From: Sphingomonas piscis
GTDB taxonomy: Bacteria > Pseudomonadota > Alphaproteobacteria > Sphingomonadales > Sphingomonadaceae
Length of the DNA stretch: 64,000 nucleotides
Assembly (NCBI RefSeq): GCF_011300455.1
Contig: NZ_CP049869.1
Coordinates: 1,825,501-1,889,500 of the forward strand
Direction: 5' to 3'
The notes beneath the pieces were generated by a model. That model searched no databases. It was not told the DNA's origin and was given only the letters and a program-made list of their open reading frames with translations. Below are positions 6,926 to 17,253 of the stretch, one piece after another; position 1 is the first letter of the stretch; each line of letters opens with the position of its first letter. The position numbers were made by a program, and so were the translations under genes.

Positions 6926-9900
6926 ATGCGAACGACGTGGGTCATTGCGGCGCTGGCCGCGTCGGCACTAAGCAGCGCGGCCCTGGCTTCTCCATCGGTG
7001 ATGACGACGCTTCCGGACGATCCGCGGGCGGTGGTCGTCAAGGCAGTCGGCGACGGCCGGGCGGACGATACCGCTGCGATCCAGCAAGCGATCGACAAGG
7101 CGGCAAGCACTGGCGCCGGCGGCATCGTTTTCCTGCCGCAGGGCCGCTACCGGATCACCCGCACCCTGTTCATCTGGCCCGCGGTGCGCCTGTTCGGGGT
7201 CGGCGCGACCCGCCCGGTGATCGAACTTGGCGATCGCACCCCGGGCTTCCAGCGCGGCATTTCCAACATGATCGTGTTCACCGGCACCAGCAAGGTGAAT
7301 GCACTGGGTAACGAGGGACCGCGCATCGCCTTTCCCGTGCCCGGCAGCGTGCCGTTCAACCCCAGAATCGGGGACGCCAACAGCGGCACTTTCTACTCCG
7401 CCTTGAGCAATGTGGATTTCAAGATCGGTAGCGGCAATCCGGCCGCCACGGCGGTCCGCTTCCACACCGCGCAGCACAGCTTCGTCAGCAATGCGGACTT
7501 CGATCTCGGGTCCGGTCTCGCCGGATTGTACCAAGTCGCCAACGTTGCGGAGAACCTCCACTTCCGTGGCGGTCGCTACGGCATCCTCGCGGAGAAGACA
7601 TCGCCGGCCTGGGGCTTTGCGCTGGTGGATTCCACCTTTGACGGGCAGCGGGATGCGGCGATCCGGGAGCATGAGGCGGGGCTCACCATGCTCAACGTGT
7701 CCTTCCGCAACACGCCGGTCGGAGTTGAGATCGACAAGGGGAATGGCGACTGGCTGTTCGGCAAGGGGCTGCGGTTCGACAATGTCCGCCGGGCCGGCGT
7801 CGTCATTTCCAACGAGAAGAGCGCAACCACACAGGTCGGTTTCGAAGATGTGACCGCGACGAACACGCCGGTGTTCGCCCGCATGCGCGACAGCGGCAAA
7901 GAGGTTCGCGGGCAGGGGCGGGCGTATAATGTCGCGTCGTTCACTCACGGCCTGACGCTGCCGGGCATGGGAGCGATGGGGACCTTCAAGACGGACATGA
8001 AGGCGGCGCCGATCGCTTCGGCGCCTGCAGCAAGCACGCCGGTGCTTCGCTCGCTCCCGCCGGTCGGCGAATGGGTCAATGTTCGAACGCTTGGCGCAAA
8101 GGGCGACAATGCGACCGATGACACCGCCGCCATTCAGCGCGCGATCGACACCAACAAGACCGTCTATTTTCCGGCTGGCTTCTATCTTGTCACAGATACG
8201 CTCCGTCTACGGCCGGACAGCGTGCTGGTCGGGCTCCATCCCGGTCTCACGCAAATTGTCATTCCGGACAAGACGCCGGCCTTTCAGGGCGTCGGTGCGC
8301 CCAAGGCGCTGGTCCAGACGGCAGAGGGCGGCGAAGCGGTCGTCGTCGGGCTTGGGCTTCACACGGGCGGGATCAACCCGCGTGCGGTCGGACTGCTGTG
8401 GACGGCAGGCGCCAACTCCATGGCAAGCGACATCAAGTTCCAGGGCGGCCACGGCACGGACCTGTTCGACGGCAAGCGCGTCACGCCGATCAACGACAAT
8501 GGCACCGGCGATCCCGACCCCGCCAAGGGCTGGGACCGGCAATATTCCAGCCTTTGGGTGACGAAGAACGGCGGCGGCACCTTCTTCAACATCTGGAGCC
8601 CAAGCACCTACGCTCACCCGGGCCTCTATGTCTCCGACACGACCACGCCGGGCAAGATTATCCAGGCATCGGTCGAGCACCACGTGCGCACCGAATTCGC
8701 CTTCAACCGTGTCGCCAATTGGGAGCTGTATGCGCCGCAGACCGAGGAGGAAGCGGGCGAGGGGCTGTACACGGTCGGGCTCGAGATAAGGGACTCGCGC
8801 GACATGCTGGTCGCCAATTATCATGGCTATCGCGTGACCCGCACCCGCGAGCCGGCGCCGGCAGCCGTGACGCTCTACAATTCCCGCAACATCCGCTTCC
8901 GCAACATGGCGGTGAATGGGGAAAGCGGCCTGCCGCCGTGCGACGACGAGGGCTGCTTCACCTACTTGCGGCTCACGAAATATCCGTTCGACAATGCGAT
9001 CCGCGATGTCGCTAAGGGTATCGATGTGCGCGAGCGGCAATTTGCAGTGCTCGACGTCACGGGCCAAGCGAGCAAGCCGGCAGTATCGACTTTCGGCGGC
9101 GCGCAGGTGGAGAAGCTTGCCAGCGACTTCCACTCGATCGGCGGTGGTGCGGTTGGGGCTGACGGAACGCTCTATTTCACCGATCGCAAGCGGCAGCGGA
9201 TCTACGGTTGGTCGGATTCCAAGAAGCTGGAGATCGTTCGCGACCAGCCGCTTGATCCCGTCAACCTGGCCGTGGATGCGTCGGGCAACATCATGGTGCT
9301 GTCGGCGGCGGAGCGCGGCGGGCCGGTGTACAGCTTCATGCCTGGCAGTCCGGACGACCAGATCAACGTCATCAAGCCGGCACCCGTCGCTGGAACTGCC
9401 GGTGCGGCGGTTGCGATACCGGCGAATTGGTGGGCAAATTCAGAGTTCCGCGACCGGCTGAACCCTCGGACTTACCAGTTCGAAACCATGGCCGAGATCT
9501 TCGCCAAGGAAGCCGGCGCGGGCAGGCCGAAGCAATATGTATCGCCGGACGGGTCGCTGGCGATCCCTGCATGGCGGGTGGTTCAGCAGGGGCCGGACGA
9601 TTTCCGCGCGATGCGCTTCTCGCACGGACTCGACACCTACGGCTTCGTCACAGCCAAGGTCGGCGAGCGGGTGCTCGTCGCCAATTCGTCAGAGAACAAA
9701 ACCTATAGTGCGCTCGTCGGCAAGGGAGGTTCGCTGACCGATCTTCGGGTGGTAGCGGACCGGGGAGGCGAGAGCGTCGCGAAGGGACCGGACGGACGCA
9801 TCTACGTCGCCAACGGTCAGATCTTCGTCTACTCGCCCGACGGCGCGGAACTGGGCCGCATCGACGTGCCCGAGCGGCCCCTGCAGCTCATCTTCGGCGG

Positions 9901-9964
9901 CGCGGACCGGCGGTCACTGTTCGTGCTGACCCACCGGTCGCTGTACCGGGTGCGGTTTCCTTAG
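6926..9964 (+). CDS. Large secreted double beta-helix protein (pectate-lyase superfamily, GH55-like) with propeller-like tail
   Basis: Protein of 1012 residues with a signal peptide (residues 1-22). It has two right-handed beta-helix domains of the pectate_lyase_3 type. The first is at about 36-330, opening VKAVGDGRADDTAAIQQAID. The second is at about 385-700, opening VRTLGAKGDNATDDTAAIQ. This tandem arrangement recalls GH55 glucanases. The last 300 residues contain repeated short strands (GADGTLYFTDRKRQRIYG, LAVDASGNIMVLS, AKGPDGRIYVANGQIFVYS) like an NHL/SMP-30 beta-propeller. It probably degrades or binds a polysaccharide outside the cytoplasm. The substrate cannot be told from sequence. 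It converges on the efflux operon with a four-base overlap. Confidence 0.85.
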   Translation: MRTTWVIAALAASALSSAALASPSVMTTLPDDPRAVVVKAVGDGRADDTAAIQQAIDKAASTGAGGIVFLPQGRYRITRTLFIWPAVRLFGVGATRPVIELGDRTPGFQRGISNMIVFTGTSKVNALGNEGPRIAFPVPGSVPFNPRIGDANSGTFYSALSNVDFKIGSGNPAATAVRFHTAQHSFVSNADFDLGSGLAGLYQVANVAENLHFRGGRYGILAEKTSPAWGFALVDSTFDGQRDAAIREHEAGLTMLNVSFRNTPVGVEIDKGNGDWLFGKGLRFDNVRRAGVVISNEKSATTQVGFEDVTATNTPVFARMRDSGKEVRGQGRAYNVASFTHGLTLPGMGAMGTFKTDMKAAPIASAPAASTPVLRSLPPVGEWVNVRTLGAKGDNATDDTAAIQRAIDTNKTVYFPAGFYLVTDTLRLRPDSVLVGLHPGLTQIVIPDKTPAFQGVGAPKALVQTAEGGEAVVVGLGLHTGGINPRAVGLLWTAGANSMASDIKFQGGHGTDLFDGKRVTPINDNGTGDPDPAKGWDRQYSSLWVTKNGGGTFFNIWSPSTYAHPGLYVSDTTTPGKIIQASVEHHVRTEFAFNRVANWELYAPQTEEEAGEGLYTVGLEIRDSRDMLVANYHGYRVTRTREPAPAAVTLYNSRNIRFRNMAVNGESGLPPCDDEGCFTYLRLTKYPFDNAIRDVAKGIDVRERQFAVLDVTGQASKPAVSTFGGAQVEKLASDFHSIGGGAVGADGTLYFTDRKRQRIYGWSDSKKLEIVRDQPLDPVNLAVDASGNIMVLSAAERGGPVYSFMPGSPDDQINVIKPAPVAGTAGAAVAIPANWWANSEFRDRLNPRTYQFETMAEIFAKEAGAGRPKQYVSPDGSLAIPAWRVVQQGPDDFRAMRFSHGLDTYGFVTAKVGERVLVANSSENKTYSALVGKGGSLTDLRVVADRGGESVAKGPDGRIYVANGQIFVYSPDGAELGRIDVPERPLQLIFGGADRRSLFVLTHRSLYRVRFP

Positions 9965-11355
9965 GCCTGCCAGCTTCCGCCGAGCGCGCGGAACAAGGCG
10001 ATCTGGGCTTCGGTGATTGCCGCGTCGGCCAAGGCCAGCTGCGCCTGGGCATCGGCGACGGTGCGTTCGGCGTCGATCAATTCCAGCGAACTGATGTCGC
10101 CCTCGCGCTGACGAGCGCGGGCAATTCGTGCAGCAGCCTCCGCCTGGTTGCGCGCCGCGGCCAGTGCGGTCCGCCGGGCAACGCTTTGCTGATACCTGGA
10201 GAGTGAGGTCTCCGTCTCCTCCAGCGCGCCGAGCACGGTTCCGTCGAACTGCGCGAGCGCGGCCTGTGCATCGGCTTCGGCGCCGGCAATGCGCGCGCGC
10301 GCGGCGGTGCGGTTAACCGTCCAATTCAGCAGCGGCCCAATCACCCATGACAGAGCATTGCCGGTGAAGAGGTCGCCGATCGGGTTGGTCGCGCCAACCG
10401 AGCCGCCCAGCGAAATGCGCGGATAAAGATCTGCGGTGGCCACGCCGATGCGGGCCGTTGCAGCGGCAAGCCGGCGCTCGGCGGCACGAACGTCCGGCCG
10501 GCGTGCGAGGAGCAGGGCACCGTCGCCAACCGGAATCGGGCGGTCGAGCTTCAGCGATGAGGTGCGGAAGGTCGTTTCGACGGGCAGCTCGCGCGGTGCG
10601 CGCCCTGTCAGTGTCGCCAGCCGGAACAAGGCCGCTTGCCGCTCCGCCAGATACAAGGGAATTTCGGCCAGCCTTTGGTCGCGAAGACCAGCGATGCGGG
10701 CGACATCGAGCCCGTTGCCGAGCCCAACATCCTTGCGCCGCTGGGTCAACGACAGCGAGCGGTTCAGCAAGTCGACGATCCGCTGCGCCACCGCAGCTTG
10801 TTCCGCGGCCGCGACGGCGTCCGCATAGGCGCGGGTGGTGTCGGCGACGATCAGGACGCGGACCGCGTCGGCATCGGCGGCGGAAGCGGCGACGTCGCCG
10901 CGGGCCGCTTCGACCCGGCGGCCGATGCGGCCAAACAGGTCGACTTCGTAGGAAACGTCGGCGCCGACATCGCCGACGATGTTGGAGCGGTCCTGGCCCG
11001 GAATCTCCGGTCCTGGCGTGCGTTGATACTGGACGCCACCGCCGACGCCGATTTGCGGCTCACGTGCGCCGCGCTCTTCACGAAGCAGGGCACGGGCACG
11101 GGCGAGCCGCGCCTCGGCGACACGGATGTCGGTGTTGGCGGCAAGCGCGTCGGCAACCAGGCGGTCGAGCACCGGGTCGTTGTAGAGGCGCCACCAATTC
11201 TGGTCCGGCTGAGCGGAGGACACGAGCGTGGAATTAACGTCACCGATGAACGGCGCGGCAGCCGCCGGAGCGACCTGCTTGGCCTGATAGGTAGGACCGG
11301 TGGCGCAGGCGGCGAGGGCAAGGGCGCCGGCGCTGGCGAGGAGGATGCGGGTCAT
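9961..11355 (-). CDS. RND efflux outer-membrane lipoprotein (NodT/OprM family)
   Basis: Protein of 464 residues with a lipoprotein signal (MTRILLASAGALALAAC, lipidated Cys17). The two long coiled-coil OEP repeats of TolC-like channels follow (for example VAEARLARARALLREERGAREP and AEAAARIARARQREGDISSLE). It forms the outer-membrane exit duct of a tripartite pump. It is the last gene of the operon; its ATG lies 8 bp after the corrected stop of the pump gene. Length is normal. Confidence 0.93.
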   Translation of the reverse strand: MTRILLASAGALALAACATGPTYQAKQVAPAAAAPFIGDVNSTLVSSAQPDQNWWRLYNDPVLDRLVADALAANTDIRVAEARLARARALLREERGAREPQIGVGGGVQYQRTPGPEIPGQDRSNIVGDVGADVSYEVDLFGRIGRRVEAARGDVAASAADADAVRVLIVADTTRAYADAVAAAEQAAVAQRIVDLLNRSLSLTQRRKDVGLGNGLDVARIAGLRDQRLAEIPLYLAERQAALFRLATLTGRAPRELPVETTFRTSSLKLDRPIPVGDGALLLARRPDVRAAERRLAAATARIGVATADLYPRISLGGSVGATNPIGDLFTGNALSWVIGPLLNWTVNRTAARARIAGAEADAQAALAQFDGTVLGALEETETSLSRYQQSVARRTALAAARNQAEAAARIARARQREGDISSLELIDAERTVADAQAQLALADAAITEAQIALFRALGGSWQA

Positions 11356-11363
11356 GGCTGTTC

Positions 11364-14300
11364 CTATTCAGCGGGGACGAGCGCCGGCTCGGCCCCGGTG
11401 GACGCCGTCGGCGGCTGGCGATCCGGTCGGCGACGGTGCGGCTGACGACGTAGAAGGTCGGCGTGAAGATCAGGCCGAAGGCGGTCACACCAACCATCCC
11501 GAAGAACACCGCGGTTCCAAGCGCCTGGCGGAGCTCGGCACCGGCACCACTTGCGATCAGCAATGGCACGGAACCGAGAATGAAGGCGAAGCTGGTCATC
11601 AGGATCGGCCGCAAGCGGTCGCGGGCGGCACGTACCGCCGCTTCAATCGGCGACATGCCATGCTCCTCGTCCTGGCGAGCGAACTCTACGATCAGGATGG
11701 CGTTCTTCGCGGCAAGCGCGATCAGCACCACCAGTCCGATCTGCGTCAGCACATTGTTGTCCATGCCGCGCAGGTTCACCCCGATCATCGCCGCAAGCAG
11801 ACACATCGGGACGATAAGGATGATCGAAAGCGGCAGCACCAGGCTTTCGAACTGCGCCGCAAGCACGAGGAAGACGAACAGCACCGCAAGACCGAAGACC
11901 AGGGCCGAGGTGTTTCCGGCCGCACGCTGCTGATAGGCGATGCCCGTCCACTCATAGGTGTATCCCGGAGGTAGGCTCTGGGCGGCGAGATCCTCCATCG
12001 CCTTCAGCGACTGCCCGGACGAGTAACCGGGTGCTGTGTCCCCGTCGATCTCCACCGCCGGAAAGCCGTTGTAGCGGGCGACGCGGAACGGCCCCGTCCG
12101 GTTCTCGAAGGTAGTTATCGATCCGATCGGCACCATTGCGCCTGAGTTGGAACGGGCACGCAGGTTGGCGATATCCGACTCGCTGGCGCGGTAAGAGGAT
12201 TCCGCCTGGGCGGTCACGCGATAAGTGCGGCCAAGCAGGTTGAAGTCGTTGACGAAGGCCGAGCCCAAATAGACCTGCAGCGCTTCGAACACGCGGCTCG
12301 GCGGAACTCCCAGCATTTCGGCCTTGTCGCGGTCGATGTCGGCGAACACTCGCGGCGTGTTGATGTCGAACAGGGTGTACACCTGCTGCAGACCCGGCGT
12401 CTGGTTGGCCTTTGCGATGAGACCCCAGGCGATGCCGTTGAGCGTCGGGAAATCGCCGCCGCCCTGATCCTTGATCATCAGGCGGTAACCGCCGGCCGAG
12501 CCGATACCCTGAATGACAGGCGGCGGGACGATGAGCAGGCGCGCCTCGTTGATGTCGGCGGTCCGCTTTTGCGCTTCGGCCATGATGCCGGGAAAGGTGA
12601 CGCCGAGCTTCTTGCGCTCTTCGAACGACTTCAGTGGGACGTAAGCGGCGGCGGCATTCGGCGCCTGCGTCTGGGACGCACCATCGAAGCCGGCGAGCAT
12701 CACGGAACCTTCCACGCCCGGGATCGGCAGGATGCGCGCGACGACCTTGCGCAAGACGGCGTCGGTACGCTCGAGCGATGAGCCCGGCGGAAGCTGGATC
12801 ACAGTCAAGAAGTAGCCCTGATCCTGTTGCGGGATGAAACCGCTGGGCGTGATCGCGAACAGGCCGAAGGTGGCGGCGATCAGAGCCGCATATGCGGCCA
12901 TCATGCGCTTCGGCGCTTGCACCAGTCGGCGGGTGAGGTTGGCGTAACGCTCGCTGAAGCGGTCGAACATGCCGTTGAACCAATGACCGAAGCGCTCGAC
13001 CAAGGCGGCCGCACGGTTCTTCGGCGGCGCGTCCGAGTGCGGCTTCAGCAGCAGCACGGCAAGCGCCGGCGACAGGGTTAGCGAAACCAGCAGCGAGATG
13101 ACCGTGGCGGCCGAGATGGTGACCGCGAACTGGTGGTAGAAGGCACCGGACAGGCCGTTGAGGAACAGGGTCGGCAGGAACACCGCGCAGAGTACCAGAA
13201 CGATCGCGACCAGCGCGCCGCCGACTTCATCCATCGACGTTCGCGCAGCCTCCAGCCCAGACAGGCCCTTGGCGAGGTTTCGCTCAACATTTTCAACCAC
13301 GACGATGGCGTCGTCGACGACGATGCCGATCGCCAGCACCAGCCCGAACAGCGACAGGTTGTTGAGCGAATAGCCGACCGTTAGTAGCACTGCGAAAGTG
13401 CCGATCAGCGACACGGGGATTGCGATTACCGGAATGATCGCGGCCCGCCAGCGTTGGAGGAAGACGATGATCACCAGGACGACGAGCAGGATCGCCTCGG
13501 CCAGGGTCTCGATCACCGCGTCGATCGACTGGGCGATGAACTCGGTGGGGTTGTAGATGACCCGATATTCCAGCCCGCGTGGGAAGGTTTTGGAGGCGAC
13601 CTCCATCTCCTTTTCGACGGCGGTTGCCGCTGCGAGCGCGTTGGACCCCGGCCGCTGGAAAACGGCGAGAAGAACGGTCGGCTCACCGGAAAGATAGGTA
13701 TTGGACGCATAATCGGCAGCGCCGAGCTCGACCCGCGCGACGTCTGAGACGCGAACCTGGCGGCCGTCCTGATCGGTCCGGATCACCACCTTCGAAAACT
13801 GCTCGGGATCGGTCAGGCGGCCCTGCGTCTGAACGTTAAGCTGAAAGGCACCGCCGCCGGAATAAGGCGGCTGGCCCAGGGTGCCGGCCGCGACCTGGAC
13901 GTTTTGATTGCGAAGCGCATCGACGATCTCGCCCGCGGTCAGATTGAGCGCGGCGGCTCGATTCGGGTCGATCCAGACGCGCATGGCATAGTCGCGCGCG
14001 CCGAAGATGCGCACGTCGCCGACACCGTCGATGCGGGAGAGGCGGTCGCGCAGCTGGCTCAGCGCGTAACCGGACAGGTAGCTTCGATCGAGGCTCTTGT
14101 CGGGTGACACGAGGTTGACGATCAGGAGGAAGTCCGGCGACGTCTTCTGCGTCACAACGCCCAGGCGCTGAACCTCCTGCGGCAGGCGGGGCGCAGCGAT
14201 TGCAACGCGATTCTGAACCAGCACCTGCGCGGCGTTGAGGTCGGTATCCTGCTTGAAGGTGACGGTGATCGTCACGCGCCCGTCGCCGGTCGATTGCGAC

Positions 14301-14541
14301 GACATGTAGATCATGCCGTCGACGCCGTTGATCTCCTGCTCGATCGGCGCGGCCACGGTGGAGGCCACCGTTTCGGCATCGGCGCCCGGGTAAACGGCGG
14401 TTACCGTCACCGTCGGGGCACGATGTCCGGATATTGGGACACCGGCAGCGCGAGGTAGGCCATCGCCCCCATCACGGTGATCAGGATCGAGATCACGGCC
14501 GCGAAGATCGGACGCGTGATGAAGAAGCGTGAAAGGCGCAT
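11364..14541 (-). CDS. RND efflux inner-membrane pump (HAE1/AcrB family), split by frameshifts
   Basis: Proton-driven drug exporter of about 1058 residues. The true start MRLSRFFITRPIFAAVISI is at 14541, but the frame breaks after QYPDIVP at the four-base G run 14415-14418. From 14410 a second frame carries the rest: periplasmic porter domains, LAIGIVVDDAIVVVEN (TM4 with the proton-relay Asp pair) and LAAKNAILIVEFA (TM10-11). At the end the frame is lost again near 11423: one extra C would give a tail TGAEPALVPAE and a stop at 11364. As read, the ORF runs to 11240, overlapping the outer-membrane gene. I consider these losses likely consensus errors. Confidence 0.88.
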
Positions 14542-14590
14542 CTTGTTTGTCTCCCCGGCCGCGGCCGGCGTATCTGAAAGCGTGCGGTCT

Positions 14591-15870
14591 TTAGCGGCCG
14601 ACGAAGGTTGCCTGGCCGCTTGGCGTGACCTGTGCGGCAGCCGGCGGGGCGGAGTGGTGACGGGCGAGATGATGCCCTTCTTCACCTGCGGCTTCATTCC
14701 CGGCATCACCGACTGGGCACCCGCGATCACGACGAGGTCGGAGGTGCTCAGGCCCGACCGGATGACCCGAAGACCATCGATCAGCGGGCCTGTCTCGACC
14801 GGGCGAGGCGTCAAATTGCCGTCCTTGCCGGCAACCATCACGATCTTGCGAGTTTGGTCGGTCGAGATCGCGGCGTCGGGCACCAGCAGCGCTGTCACCG
14901 TGCCGGACGTTGCAAGGCGCATGTTGCCGAACATGCCGGGCGCCAGGAACTGGTCCGGGTTACTCAGCACTGCGCGCAGACGGATGGTGCCGGACCGGGT
15001 GTCGAGTCCATTGTCGGTGAAGTCGAGACGTCCGCGCCAGCGGTAATCGGTTTCGTCCTGAAGACGAATTTCGACCGACGAGGGGCCAATCCCGGCTTGC
15101 TGCGCTCGGCGAGCCTTGAGGAACAGGGCCTCGGACGCGTCGAAGTTGAAGTAGATCGGGTCGAGCGAGTTGATGGTGGTCAGCAAGGTGCCGCCGCCGG
15201 CTCCGCCGCCCTCGACGATGTTGCCGGCATCGATGCGGCGGTCGGAAACGCGGCCGCTGATCGGTGCGCGCACCTGAGTGAAGCCGACGTCGAGCGCGCG
15301 TCCCTGGATTCGGGCGGTGGCCGCGGCGAGCGACGCCTGCGCGACCTGAACACGCGCGCGGAGCCGGTCGACGTCGCTCTTGGATACGGCATCCACCTCG
15401 AGCAAACGGGTGGCGCGGCCGAGATCGGCCTGCGCCAGCGCCAGCTCGCTGCGTGCGCTCTGTGCTGCCGCGCGGGCTTCCGCGAGCGCGGCCGAGAAGG
15501 GGCGCGGATCGATCGTGAACAGCAGTTGGCCTTGCCGGACAACGGAGCCGTCGGTGAAGTGAACGCCGACAATGGCGCCGGACACGCGAGGGCGCACCTC
15601 AACCGTGCGGCTCGCCTCGAAGCGACCCGAATATTCGTCCCACTCGGAGATCTGGCGCACCAGGGGGGTCGCTGCGGTAACAACCGGTGGCGGCGGGGCG
15701 GCCGCCACCGGCGCGCCGGAGAACTTGCCGAGCAGAAGCCCGGCAATGATCACCAGCGGCAACGCAATCAGCGCAAATTTCTGAGTCGGCGACAGACGGT
15801 TGAACCGCTGCCGGAGAGCCGGCACCTGTTCGGCCCAGACCTTGCCTTCATCCTTGCCGATCATATTCAC
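14591..15870 (-). CDS. RND efflux periplasmic adaptor (membrane fusion protein), frameshifted near the end
   Basis: Adaptor of about 426 residues. It has one N-terminal membrane segment (residues 30-48), a lipoyl/barrel-sandwich half-motif (VEVRPRVSGAIVGVHF, GSVVRQGQLLFTID), an alpha-hairpin (AEARAAAQSARSELALAQAD), then FTQVRAPISGRVSDRRI and the beta-barrel. As read, the ORF does not stop but runs into the pump gene (to 14407). One added base at the G run 14646-14649 gives the natural end PAAAQVTPSGQATFVGR with a TAA at 14591. It links the pump to the outer-membrane lipoprotein. The start overlaps the upstream gene by four bases. Confidence 0.9.
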
Positions 15871-16301
15871 TTGGTCTTGCTCCGGTTACGTGCGGAGCGC
15901 GCCTTGGCGATCCGGCGTTGGATGAGTTCGTACTGGTCCTGCGAATAGCCGGCGTCGAAGAAGCCGCGCAGCACCTCTTTCCCGATGTTCCAGCGATAGC
16001 GCCACGCCTGAACGGCAACCCTGCGCAGCGCCTCGAGCCGCTCGTTGGCGAGCTGGTTCGCAGGCTTGAGACCGAAGATCGCATAGATGATCTTGCGCAG
16101 GCGGGTGGGTGCACGAAGGCTGGCGAGGCTGTCCAAGCGCGCCATGTCGACGATCGACCACTCGAGGTCGGACAGCAGAGCGGCGGGTGCAATTGTCTCA
16201 GTCGCCGGAGTAGAGGCCACCAGCTTCGGCATGCGCAATGCGTTGCGCAGCGGGGTGGCCGGCTCTGCCCATTGTTGCATCGGAAGCGTTGCCATCGTCA
16301 T
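15867..16301 (-). CDS. Hypothetical basic protein leading the efflux operon
   Basis: Protein of 144 residues. The N-terminal 45 residues are variable and the C-terminal two thirds are strongly helical and basic (RLRKIIYAIFGLKPANQL, LEALRRVAVQAWRYRW), ending ARSARNRSKTK. There is no signal peptide or membrane segment and no recognised family. It is the first gene after the operator region and its stop overlaps the adaptor start (ATGA), so it is translated with the pump. It may modulate expression or assembly; that is inference only. Confidence 0.65.
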   Translation of the reverse strand: MTMATLPMQQWAEPATPLRNALRMPKLVASTPATETIAPAALLSDLEWSIVDMARLDSLASLRAPTRLRKIIYAIFGLKPANQLANERLEALRRVAVQAWRYRWNIGKEVLRGFFDAGYSQDQYELIQRRIAKARSARNRSKTK

Positions 16302-16512
16302 TCTCCAGCTCGGGCAAGCGTGCGCTGCCCTTCGCGCACGGCGGGCCGAGCGCAGGTTCGATCGTTCGCGCCGAGGAGCGTCCGCGCAGCGTGACTGCCC
16401 GGACCGCCCTTAGGCGGTGAGTGTTACTGAGGAGCGTCTCCGTGCCGAGTGAGGGCTCGCCCTTTTCGCGATGATACGCATCACGGTGCCGGCTTATGTC
16501 CGGTCTTCTATA

Positions 16513-16543
16513 CTGACCGGTATATAAAGAGCGAGCCGGTCAG
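16513..16543. promoter_or_regulatory. Candidate TetR operator of the RND operon
   Basis: Perfect 8-bp inverted repeat CTGACCGG (16513-16520) and CCGGTCAG (16536-16543), separated by 15 AT-rich bases that include TATATAAAG. It lies in the 281-bp gap between the TetR gene and the efflux operon it precedes. The motif GAGCGGTAC also occurs at 16563-16571 and again at 17198-17206 by the start of the regulator. Both are plausible TetR-type sites; binding is inferred. Confidence 0.5.
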
Positions 16544-16582
16544 GTCAACAGCTTTTTTTACCGAGCGGTACTGAAATGCGAA

Positions 16583-17194
16583 TTATTTACCTGGCCACAT
16601 GCCGAGACTGGTGTCGATCAAGGATTCCAGCTCCCGCCTAGTGGCACCGGCGGCCGCCTGGACCGACATGGCTTGAAGGATTGCAGTGACGTAGGAGCAA
16701 AGCCCGTCGGCGCTGGTGTCGCTCGGCAGGTCGCCTTCGGCCTTGGCCTGCTCGATACGGGCGCAGATCGCGTCACGCGATGATTGCCGACGAGCGTTCA
16801 GGTCGCAACGGATCGAGTCGGCTTCAGGCCCGCAGCTCAGGGAACTCATGATCCGCATGCAGCCACGCGGCTGACAGTCGCTGAACTGCATGTCGAGTGC
16901 GCCACGCCACAAACGCTCCACCACCTGGCGCGATGTCGGTGCCTTCAAGGCCTCGCCGACATATGCCAGCTTCTCGCGCTCGTAGAGATCCAGCGCCTTG
17001 CGAAACAAGGCTTCCTTGTTGCCGAACGCTGCGTAGAGGCTCGGACGCGTAATCCCCATCGCCTCGGTGAGGTCGGTCAGCGAGGCGGCTTCATAACCCT
17101 TTTGCCAGAACACGCGCAGCGCTGCCGCAAGGGCATCGTCGACATCGAATTCGCGCGGGCGCCCCTTGCAAGGCCGGATTGCGTCAAATTTCAT
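16583..17194 (-). CDS. TetR/AcrR family transcriptional regulator
   Basis: Regulator of about 203 residues. The N-terminal HTH domain is clear (FDVDDALAAALRVFWQKGYE, LTDLTEAMGITRPSLYAAFG, NKEALFRKALDLY), followed by an all-helical ligand-binding domain containing several cysteines (SDCQPRGCMRIMSSLSCG), which might allow redox or thiol sensing. It lies directly upstream of the RND operon on the same strand and most likely represses it. I prefer the ATG at 17194; a start at 17233 would put a GAGCGGTAC motif inside the gene. Confidence 0.88.
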   Translation of the reverse strand: MKFDAIRPCKGRPREFDVDDALAAALRVFWQKGYEAASLTDLTEAMGITRPSLYAAFGNKEALFRKALDLYEREKLAYVGEALKAPTSRQVVERLWRGALDMQFSDCQPRGCMRIMSSLSCGPEADSIRCDLNARRQSSRDAICARIEQAKAEGDLPSDTSADGLCSYVTAILQAMSVQAAAGATRRELESLIDTSLGMWPGK

Positions 17195-17253
17195 AACGAG
17201 CGGTACATAAGTCGCATCGTGTTGATTGTCCACCGGAACTGTCGGGGGAGAAC

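Noticed and set aside
6968..9133. Long minus-strand ORFs (6968-7948 and 8207-9133) opposite the beta-helix protein
   Set aside because: Shadow frames of the coding strand; His/Arg-rich and without domains.
10458..15948. Long plus-strand ORFs (10458-11445 and 14632-15948) opposite the RND operon
   Set aside because: Shadow frames; the minus strand encodes clear efflux proteins throughout.
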